Assembly (NCBI GenBank): GCA_012295275.1
Contig: CM022678.1
Span: 10,140,666-10,204,665, forward strand
DNA length: 64,000 nucleotides
Direction of reading: 5' to 3'
Source: Chrysomallon squamiferum
Lineage: Eukaryota > Mollusca > Gastropoda > Neomphalida > Peltospiridae
Shown here: in pieces, positions 55,277 to 64,000 of the stretch
Numbering within the stretch: the stretch's first letter is position 1
How the letters are laid out: each line of letters begins with the position of its first letter
Notes under the pieces: model-generated
Database searches by the model: none
What the model was told of the DNA's origin: nothing
The model's input: only the letters and a program-made list of their open reading frames with translations
Translations under genes and position numbers: made by a program

Positions 55277-55772
55277 CTGGAAAATAAATAAATCAATAAA
55301 TAAAAAATAAAAGAAAATGATACACCATTATAAAAAACAAAATCCTGTGTGATTATTTTGGTTAACTGGATTTTTTTCAGATCTGAAATGATCTTAAAAT
55401 AATAATATATGACTATTATAAAAGTGTATTATTATTGTACAACATCAGTCTTGTTCTACACATTTTAATTCTGATCAGCAATAAATGTACAATTATGACT
55501 GAATAACGACTGATTTATTAAATAATTTTGTTTTTCTTAACATTAATTATTATCATTATTTATTTATTTCCTTTTTAAACTGAAATTTCCTGATGAAATC
55601 TGTTAGAAAGTATGTTAGACAGAGACAATATCAGGATAAAACTAATGAAATTAGATACACAATTATAATTTTTTTAAAAAGAAAGAAAAAACAATCACTG
55701 AAAAAGAAAAGTAAATTAATAAATGACAAACACTGTTATTAACCAGCAATAATTCAAATCATGAAAACTGAC

Positions 55773-56147
55773 CGACTGGTTCTAGCTTGGAGTGTCTCAA
55801 TCTGCCTCATTCCTGTCATCTGTTCTGACCACATCAAACCCAGCTGTGTGAACCTCTGTTCTGCTTGCTGCAGTGTCTCTCACTGCAACATCACACTCTT
55901 CAGTCCCTGACGTCCAGATCTTGTATTTAGTCTGTACAGACGTACTTCCAGCAGCCTGCACTACGTTGTTAGCTTTACTTTGAAACAAAGCTGCAGGTTC
56001 CTGAGGCTTTGGTGTCAAGTTTTGTGTTTGAAGACGTTGAGAACGCTGTAGTGGTCTGCCAAATGCAGGTACTGGTTTGAAAACACAGGCTAATGTCTGG
56101 TGTCGTCTTATACCAGTCACTTTTCTATCCTTCATCTGCTTTGCAAC
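55773..56147 (-). CDS. Exon 8 of unknown nine-exon gene
   Basis: Acceptor 'ttttttttcacag', phase 0. A basic, Pro/Gln/Ser-rich stretch ('FKPVPAFGRPLQRSQRLQTQ', 'LTPKPQEPAALFQSKANNV') then 'DVAVRDTAASRTEVHTAGF'. A stop appears just after 'DDRNEAD', but adding one G to the GG at 55805-55806 gives 'DDRNEGRLRHSKLEPV' running to a GTCAGT donor at 55773 with the correct phase for exon 9. No domain recognised; likely disordered. Confidence 0.75.
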
Positions 56148-56495
56148 CTGTGAAAAAAAATGAAGACATGAAATCTGCATTTGTTTTGAACCCTAATAGC
56201 CAACTTTTCATTTTGTTTTTTTGTGCTTGGGTTTTGTTAAACATTAATGTATTGTTTGTTTTGCATTGTCTCTGAACTATAACATTGGGCAAGTTAATCT
56301 GACAAAAAGACTTTTTGAAATTTTAAGAGTTTAAATACAATTAACAAGAAAAGAAAAAAGACCAGTGTTTTCTGTGCTGACAAAACTGATTTAATTACTG
56401 TTCAGTTATAAGTGTCTAACCACCGAACAGTTTAATTATTTCTAATCAAACTGTCAATTAAATGTGTCTACTTTTAGTTTTTATGGGGAACAGTT

Positions 56496-56531
<36 letters not shown>

Positions 56532-57068
56532 CATGCAAGTGCGTGCAGTATTCTAATTTTATCATGGAACTCGTACAGAGGTACATTGGTTTACACATAA
56601 TATTTCATGGAATGATGTCAGTATTGTGTTAATTAGTTAGCTCTCCTGTCTCTAAAACTAGAACTGCTACAGCATTAAATAAAAAAGTGGAAGAGCATAA
56701 AGTCAGCTTGGTGCCTGCTATGACTTTCAAGAAAACTTTGTTACCAGATAGTTATGAACAAGAACTAGCATAAAAATTCACCTTTTAATAAACAAACAAA
56801 GAAACAAACAATTAAATAAATGAATAAATGTAACATCAAAAAAGAGAAGAAAAAAGCCAGACAAATAAGTAAATAAATAAATGAATAAATGATGAACATC
56901 TAAATATTAACAAATAAACAAATACATAAGGATATAAATAAATGATGACCATCTAAATATTAACAAATAAACAAATAAATAAATAAATAAATAAAGACAT
57001 AAATAAACAAACAAATAAATAAATAAAGACATATATAACCAATAACTAAGTAAATAAAGATATATTAC

Positions 57069-57161
57069 TCTGCTGTTGTCCGACTCGCTCTCCGAGGCCT
57101 CTGTCACGGTGATGTCATCAAACGTCAACGTTTTGGACAACAACGATTCTTCAGGCTTTTC
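57069..57161 (-). CDS. Exon 7 of unknown nine-exon gene
   Basis: 93 bases, phase 0 both sides, acceptor 'aaatttcagtttag', donor GTAATA. 'KPEESLLSKTLTFDDITVTE' then 'ASESESDNSR', an acidic serine-rich segment of the kind often phosphorylated. Product unknown. Confidence 0.7.
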
Positions 57162-57637
57162 CTAAACTGAAATTTAAAAAAAATGAACTTTCCAACAAAC
57201 TGAAATATGGATTGAAGAAAGAAACTATTTTTGTTCCATAGCTTGGTTTTTAAATAAACTGTTGTTAAATAAGTTATTGTTTAACTGAACACAACTGGTC
57301 TGGACTGTCATCTGTTTTCACAACAAACAAAAAGGTTATCTTTACTTTTTTACAGCAATTTTCCCACAAAACTGTGGGTTCTTTTTTTTTATTACTGGTT
57401 CTTTTTTCTGTTTTACTCAATTTACTGTCAATCTGATATTTACTGATATTTAACAACTGCTTTATGATTCTGTGTGCATACATGTGTTTGTGTGGGATGT
57501 GTGTGTGTTCAAAATAAATTCAGCTATATTTTGATATGAAACTACTGAAAACTGTTTGCCCTGAAGAAATTCAGAAAGTTTTTACAAATTTTTCATTACT
57601 GATGATGTAGCCAACAGCAAAGACGTTTCTTGTTTAC

Positions 57638-57830
57638 ATCTAACTTATCAAGCTGCTGCGTCTGTTGCCAGGGTTCAAAACGACGTTGCAGCTGGTGTTG
57701 TTATGAAAAGCTGTTGTCATAGTGATGTGCTTGTCTAGCTGATTAATAAACTTCATCTTCCAGTCTGAAAGATCAGAAAAATAGGCTGGGCTAGGAAAAC
57801 AGGCAGAGTGAGATATAATTGCAAGTGCAT
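57638..57830 (-). CDS. Exon 6 of unknown nine-exon gene
   Basis: Acceptor 'taactccttcctcag'; the first codon is completed by a G from exon 5 (Asp). 'ALAIISHSACFPSPAYFSDL' and 'DWKMKFINQLDKHITMTTAF'. The frame changes at the CCC of 57671-57673; with one more C it reads 'PWQQTQQLDKLD' and exits in phase 0 at GTAAAC, matching exon 7. Confidence 0.75.
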
Positions 57831-58082
57831 CTGAGGAAGGAGTTAAAAACAAACAACAAAACCTATTTTGTATATTAAAGTTAATAAAACCTAGTAGAGA
57901 CCTATTTTACTTATAGGAAATATAAAATATGATTAAAATTTGTTAAACCTGTTTACATATATTTTAAAGTTAGTTAAACTTGGCAAAGACCTATTTTAAC
58001 TTACAATGATGTAAGATATTTTAAAACTAGGTAACACTGTTAAAAGATATTTTTTTGTAAGATATGATAAAGTTAGACAAAC

Positions 58083-58178
58083 CTGGTAAAGAGCTATTGA
58101 ATTCACTGATGTTTGGTGTTTGTATTCCAGTTATCTTTTTAAACTGAACTCCAGTCAATGCTGACAATTTCTGTAAAC
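58083..58178 (-). CDS. Exon 5 of unknown nine-exon gene
   Basis: 96 bases, acceptor 'ggtttgtttcacag', donor GTTTGT, phase 1 in and out, matching both neighbours. 'LQKLSALTGVQFKKITGIQT' follows a helical segment from exon 4. A helix leading into an LTG-type strand recalls the start of RWD folds in kinetochore proteins such as CENP-O/P, but this is a visual impression, not an identification. Confidence 0.78.
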
Positions 58179-58603
58179 CTGTGAAACAAACCATGTCAAC
58201 TTATTTAATAAAACATAAATTTCATAAATTTACAACAGACACAAGATTATCTTAAGTAATAGTTTGATACATTTTTAGAGATTAATCTTAGAAAATAATA
58301 ACTAACACAGAGATAAAAGAAAATAATTATCATCGAAGGTTATCTTAATAGATTATTTTATGTAACAGTCTCATTCAGTTTTAAAGATTAATCTTATAAA
58401 ATAATAATTAACACAGAAATAAAAAAATAATAATCATCTAAGATTAACTTAATAGATTAACTGATACAGTTTTAAAGATTAATCTTATAAAATAGTAACT
58501 AACCCAGAAAAAAAAAAAAAATCATCATAGATAGTAACAGTTTGATACAGTTTTAAAGATGACAAAAATAAATGAAATTAATCTACACTGAAATGATCTA
58601 CAC

Positions 58604-58891
58604 CAAACTCATGATCGGACAGAAGTGTACTGCGCAGTGACGCCGATGCTTCACAAACAGTTTTTAACTCAGCCGTGGTTGTCGTCTGACTTGGTGGGTG
58701 GATCTCAGTTCAGTGACGCGGCTAACTTCAGTGACGCTGCTAACATCAGCGACTGCTTGTGTTTGGAAAACGCTGACAGAACGTCGTCAACATCGATGTC
58801 CAGTTTCTGTCCTTGAACAGTAACTGTCTCAGTCTCCGGATTCAGCGGCTCATTCTTCATCTGTCTTTCTTCTGTCTTTTTGTTTTCTTCC
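58604..58891 (-). CDS. Exon 4 of unknown nine-exon gene
   Basis: Acceptor 'tttgttttgttttag'; the entry phase fits exon 3 (…GGPFR/EENKK…). 'VTVQGQKLDIDVDDVLSAFS', then an 18-base tandem duplication (58716-58751) coding 'KLAASL' twice, a stop, and in the next frame 'AELKTVCEASASLRSTLLSD' to a GTGTAG donor (phase 1). Removing one T of the TT at 58709-58710 joins the frames. Confidence 0.75.
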
Positions 58892-58929
58892 CTAAAACAA
58901 AACAAAAGAAACCTGTTTGTTAATCAAGT

Positions 58930-59480
58930 AAGAGTAAACTCAGAATTAAAACCTCAAAAGGAAATAAATAAATAAATGAAGAACATCTAAATAAACAAAT
59001 AAATAAATAAGGATGTAAATAAATGATGAACATCTAAACACTAACAAATAAACAAATGAATAAATAAGTAAATAAAGACATAAATAAACAAACAAATAAA
59101 TAAATAGACATAAATAAACAGACGGACAAATAAATAAATAAATAAAGATATAAATAAACAGTCAGGCAAACAAATAAATAAATAAATAAAGACATATATA
59201 ACCAATAACTAAGTAAATAAAGATATAGATAATATAAGAAATTTACTCAACAAACAAAAAAGTGAATATATCTGCTATATTATCATTAAAAACCCAATAT
59301 AAAGTCCTGAAATTTGTTTTTGCATATTTTCTGAAACCCATCCACATATTATTTTGAAAAATGCACGTATTTTTGTCTGGCTGCTTAGGAATCTAATTAT
59401 TGTGAAAACAGTGTGTGTATACATATATTTATTTTGTTTGTGTTATTGTAGATGAAAGAAAAAAAAAAAAAAAGAAGAGA
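58930..59480. repeat. AAAT-type tetranucleotide-rich tract
   Basis: Alternating 'aataaataaa' and 'acaaacaaat' with recurring 'gatgaacatctaaa' and 'gacatatataaccaataact'; the same modules occur at 56870-57060, so the two tracts are related copies either side of exons 4-7. Confidence 0.85.
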
Positions 59481-59699
59481 AAAAAGAAAAGAAATTATAA
59501 ACCAACACATATAGACCACCCCCTATGTATTCCAGAATTACATATTTTTAACAGAATTGTTTTCTATGAATAATTTAATAAATCAGTGAGTAATTCTTCA
59601 TTTGTTTCTGAAAGCTGAACAGCAACACTCAAAAAATGTATATATAATACACTCAGTAGTATCCAAAAGGATATTATTAAAACAGTACTGTTAAATGTT

Positions 59700-60252
59700 T
59701 TCTGTAATGTAAATTTTGTGATATGTTTATACAATGATTACCCCCAGCAAACCCTTGACTTTCCCAGGATGGAAATATAAGGAAAACATTTTTATATTTT
59801 TTTATATTTTTTATAAAAAATTCTAATTACCCCTAATTACATATTCTTCAATTATATTTACATTGATTACCCCCAGCAAACCCTTGATTTTCCCCTGATT
59901 TAAATAATAATAATAATAATAATTAAAAAAAGTGTTGTTGTTTTTTTAAATAAAAAATTCTAATTACCCCTAATTACATAATCTTCAATTATATTTACAT
60001 TGATTACCTCCAGCAAACTCATGTTGTTTTGTGTTGTTTTTTTTAATAAAAAATCTAATTACCCTAATTACATAATTTTAAATATATTTACATTGATTAT
60101 CCCAGCAAACCCTTCATTTTCCCCAATTTAAATAATACAAAAATTTGATGATTAAAAAATTTAACACCTCTATGCAATATCACATTAATTTTAGGTTATT
60201 TAGAAAAATGGCATTCCATAGCAGTGATGAATCTCTATTCCTCTTTCAGACT
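59700..60252 (-). repeat. Repeat element, inverted partner of 49095-49560
   Basis: On the minus strand it starts 'ctgaaagaggaatagagatt' at about 60252 and continues into about four diverged units with 'gggtaatcaatgtaaatata' and 'taattaggggtaatta'. See the partner entry. Confidence 0.85.
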
Positions 60253-61560
60253 CTAACCAAAACAAAACAGACAGAAATGCATTTAACACCACCTTCAAAA
60301 ATAAAGTTAGACAGAATGAGATACTGACCAATGAGTATTTCAACTAAAGGTATAAACAGACTTGCTAATCTTAATTCATTGTCCAAAATCCCACAATAAA
60401 GGGCAATTCATTATTTATGAGGACTGTTACTGAATCACACCAGTTTGTATAAATGGCAAGAACATGGCAGAATGAAATAAAAAATAGTCTACAGTGACAC
60501 ATGATAACTACTTCAAAACAGACATGAATGCTTTTCAGTGCTGATAACAACATGTTAATGTCATTCTGCATCAGGTAGCTGATTTCAGTCATTTTGATTA
60601 CATACTGCATTACTTTTCTGGGACAGCATAGAACTGATTTTCTGCATCTAATTTTCGATTTGATTAAAAATATAATAACCAGAATAATAACCTTTTAATC
60701 CCAAAAGATCAAGAGAATTCCAATTAGTTACAAATATTTAATTGCTAACATTTTAAAATGTGATGATATAATTGATTCAAACCACAAAAAGTCCTTTATA
60801 CCTACAGATCTTTTTGTTACATTTAAAAAAATATATATATATATTTTATAACATTAAATGACAGCTGAATAAATTATTAAAAAACAACATTATTTGTGAG
60901 TATCATTCAGTTCATTAGCTAGTTTATGTATATTATTCTAACACAAAACAAAACTGCAGTGATTAAAATGCTGAAGTGTTATCTTGAACTGAACTGAACT
61001 TTTATCACCTACAAATCTGTAAGTATGTCTTTAATAGTTAACAGATTTGAATCCTGAACGAGGAAGTGATCAAGCTGATTAAAAAATAATAATTGAAGAA
61101 AATAATGCAGATACTGCAACACTAACACAGAAACTAATCAACTCTGTGTCATCTCATATATAAAGTTTTGACTTGTAGGAAACAGAGTTGTAAGGATTTA
61201 CATCTGCTTCTTCCTGATCAATGACAATATATAACATAATTACCACCAACTTGATCACTATGCATTTGGAAGGTACATTTTTCAGGAATATGATTTAACT
61301 TTTTATAAAACAGAATCAAGAACTGAAATGTTGGTTTAGACAGGTTTTTGTATTATTTTAATTATTATTATTGTTGTTTTGGTAGTGGTAATGTTGCTAT
61401 TATATATTTTCAAATAATTTATTTAAAATGCTATTTTATCTGATAAAGAAAAAAAGCAAACAAAAAACCCATTAATATCCCTTCCTCTCTTCCCTCAAAA
61501 ATATAAATTATTTTTTTTTTTTTATATATTTCAAGCAAACTACATAAGTATATAATCTAC
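60253..61560. other. Intron of the nine-exon gene; possible LINE tail
   Basis: No exon seen. 'ttgaactgaactgaactttt' at about 60992-61011 read on the minus strand gives the same TTCAG-repeat ending as the LINE at 24917, so a short or lost insertion may end here. Evidence is thin. Confidence 0.35.
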
Positions 61561-61564
61561 TTAC

Positions 61565-61776
61565 CTGAAAGGTCCTCCTGCATCCTTTAACCCAAGCTGG
61601 TCAAGAAAACCCCTGAAATGCTTGAAATCCCAGGATCCAAAGTTTGTGCTGGTGGTATGATAGCTGTATTTAAACAACTATCTTGTTTCATGTATGAGTC
61701 ACTGCTTCCTACTATTTGTTCAGGATCAGGCAATTTTGTGGATTTTGTACAGTCCCCTTGTTTTAGCCAGATTTAT
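61565..61776 (-). CDS. Exon 3 of unknown nine-exon gene
   Basis: Acceptor 'atatttgtttatttag' type T-rich tract before 61776, donor GTAAGT (phase 2). The main frame reads 'STKLPDPEQIVGSSDSYMKQ' and 'TAIIPPAQTLDPGISSISG'; after the GGGG of 61610-61613 the frame must move by one to read 'FLDQLGLKDAGGPFR'. A second shift at the AAAA of 61761-61764 is needed to join exon 2. Both are homopolymer lengths. Confidence 0.68.
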
Positions 61777-62229
61777 CTAAATAAACAAATATAGAAAGAA
61801 AAATTAATAAAATAAAAATAAAATAACAATAAATAAAAAATCTAAATCTTAATGTACATTATTTAAATAAAAAATCTAAATCTTAACGTACATTATTTAA
61901 AATATTTATTTGACCTATTCCTGGCTAGGATCATATGATTAATTTGCACAATAAAATCTTTGAGAAAAGAAATTTCAGACATGGAAAATTATTATAAATT
62001 ATCAATGAATTATACTTTAACAATGTTTTAATACTGACTTTATTTATCTGGATATGATGGTAACATTCAAGAAGCAGCAAAAATAACTTTAAAAAAAACT
62101 AAATCCTTTGCCTGAGCAAGCCTTACAATTAATGGCCACTGGCCATTACAAGCCCTGCATTCATATGTACACACATACTTACACACATTACTGTTATTTA
62201 TTATTATAAAACATACTGATACCACTTAC

Positions 62230-62322
62230 TTTAGAACAGTTCTCTGTTTTAGTGCCTTCCTCTGACTGTCTAGTAACAGTATCAGATGAATTTGTCAGCT
62301 TCAGGTTTTTTCTCAAATTCAC
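62230..62322 (-). CDS. Exon 2 of unknown nine-exon gene
   Basis: 93 bases, phase 0 both sides, acceptor 'tctggttttgcag', donor GTAAGT. 'VNLRKNLKLTNSSDTVTRQS' then 'EEGTKTENCSK': polar, no domain. Confidence 0.75.
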
Positions 62323-62330
62323 CTGCAAAA

Positions 62331-63917
62331 CCAGAAAGAGATTTAAAATTGTGATAGAATTATATCTCATAGGGAAAAAACAGAAACAAATTTATAAATA
62401 AAAATTAATGAAAGGCTTTTAATCCCAAATCTGCACTAATTACTTCTGCTAGTTAGATTCTTCATTAGAATGAAGGTCAGATCTGTAGCTGATGGAGGCT
62501 ATTAATTTAAACATGCACAGAAGTCTTGAATGCCAGTATTTAAAAAAAAAATAATATAAATAAATTAAATATTAAAAATAAAATAAAAAATTAAATATAA
62601 ATAAAAAGATACAAAGATAAAAGAGATAAAAGTGAAGATAAATAAAAATTCACAAATTTAAAGTGAAATAAATCAACATTAAAACAAAAATCATTGGATA
62701 ATGCAGAACAGAATTTTTTAAAGTATTAAACTTGATTAAAAAAACCTGAAAGACCCCCCCCCCAAAAAAGAAAACATTCAAATGTAATGTAATAGACAAT
62801 CAAAATTTCTGTCTTAAAGTTTGTAATTTGAAACTTTTATTTGCAGTTGTAAAATTATTTAAAGTAAAAAACAAACAAATAAAGTATTTTCTAATAATCT
62901 AACAAACTGAAGAGGCAACATTTAACTAACTATTATAACCAAACTGATTAAAACAAAAAACAGATGAATACAGAAATGAAACTGTACAAATTATTTATAT
63001 TTTAATTACAATGAAAATAAATTTCAACTTTACAAACAAACAAATAACAAAACACAAAACTGTAAATACCATATTTATTATAAATAATATTAATTTATTG
63101 CTATCTAAGTATCATTTCTATGGAATCTATGGAAAAATAAATAAATATATATTCAAAATAGCTAACCTGAAATATATTTTTTTTGATATATTTACTGAAT
63201 TATATAAACATAAAACAACTTCCAGTAAGATATAATAAAGATATTATAAAGTTACTTTATGGTGAAAACTAAAATGTAAGTATGAAAAAGGAGTATTTAT
63301 TTCCTAAATAAATTTTAATTGTTACTAATCTTAATAAAAAAAAATAAGACAAACAACTGTTCTGGAGCTTATACTTTGAAGTTATATCCCTGATATTATT
63401 AAAATTCTATATTCTGCTGGAATTTTTAAAAACCTTTCATATTTTATTATACCGTAATAAAACTTTACTTAAAAAATGTTAAGGTTTATTATGTCAAAAA
63501 GTGCCAGAGTTGGTAAAATTTTAAATTTGTTTATTAAAAAGACATATATTTCCTTAATTGTTAAAAAAAACCTATAAGATAGAAATAGTTTTTCTTAAAA
63601 CAAAAAATGGAGTAAGTAAATAATAATAATAGTGAAAATAAATAAATATATGTGTATTGCTAGTTAATATTTTCAGTAACAGTAACGTGAAGGTATGTTT
63701 GTTATAAATCTAAAAATTTAAAAATATTAGAAACAAAGTGTTTTATTTAACTGATTATAAAGCTCATTTTGATTTTTCACCTATAAAAATAACCCATTAA
63801 AAAAAAATCTTATTACAAACAGTGTGTTTTTTCATCATCATTCTTAGCTATTAATTTCATTTTACTGTGATCATGTGTGAAAACATCATAGCAAAACATA
63901 ATTAAAACTTTACTTAC
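62331..63917. other. Intron 1 of the nine-exon gene; nothing else seen
   Basis: AT-rich with short A-rich runs and a C run at 62754-62763. No recurrent block or exon was recognised. Confidence 0.5.
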
Positions 63918-63968
63918 CTTTTCACTGCTAACATTTCCTGCATTTTCAGCTGGCTTATTGTCATCCAT
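63918..63968 (-). CDS. Exon 1 (or early exon) of unknown nine-exon gene
   Basis: ATG at 63968, 'MDDNKPAENAGNVSSEK', then donor GTAAGT, phase 0. A 'tgtgtttcag' acceptor sits directly upstream, so the ATG may lie in the second exon of a transcript whose 5' UTR exon is beyond the window. Confidence 0.7.
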
Positions 63969-64000
63969 TCTGAAACACAAATAACATAGTAATAAATCCG

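Noticed and set aside
58625-58816. Plus-strand 63-codon frame
   Set aside because: Antisense to exon 4 of the nine-exon gene, whose phases are supported on both sides.

Overview
This is nuclear DNA from an animal, most likely a lophotrochozoan and probably a mollusc. The evidence is AT-rich sequence packed with microsatellites, short phase-compatible exons with GT/AG borders in long introns, a TRIM-like RING/coiled-coil/propeller gene, non-LTR retrotransposon relics and a relic of the animal 'DNCxGQNK' transposon family. The species is not identifiable from the window alone. There is one 200-base assembly gap (26601-26800). No rRNA, tRNA or CRISPR was seen.

Layout. 1-1900: minus-strand TRIM-like gene. 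1900-26600: no convincing host gene; a mosaic of microsatellites, minisatellites (46, 22 and 72 bp units), GT arrays and blocks of 0.1-1.2 kb that recur two to four times, ending with a dead non-LTR retrotransposon (about 23.8-24.9 kb). 26800-29400: scattered exon-like pieces. 30430-32401: four plus-strand exons homologous to the N-terminal and CH region of CAMSAP/Patronin microtubule minus-end proteins. 34395-49889: plus-strand exons of a leucine-rich-repeat (ribonuclease-inhibitor/NLRC3 type) protein, with one exon swollen by a 64-bp satellite made of its own LRR code. The introns hold retrotransposon fragments and a transposase-like relic. 49100-53250: more satellites and dispersed repeats. 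55095-63968: a nine-exon minus-strand gene whose splice phases all agree; I do not recognise its product.

Main reading. Nearly every host exon needs a single-base correction, and in nearly every case the correction lies in a short homopolymer, most often adding one base to a G/C or T run. Splice sites and phases are otherwise intact. I therefore think several apparent frameshifts are assembly errors, not pseudogene decay. This matters for any gene call made here. The second theme is repeat birth: coding LRR sequence turned into a satellite, a 46-bp satellite that appears to have spawned a 22-bp one, and array-plus-flank blocks copied to distant sites.
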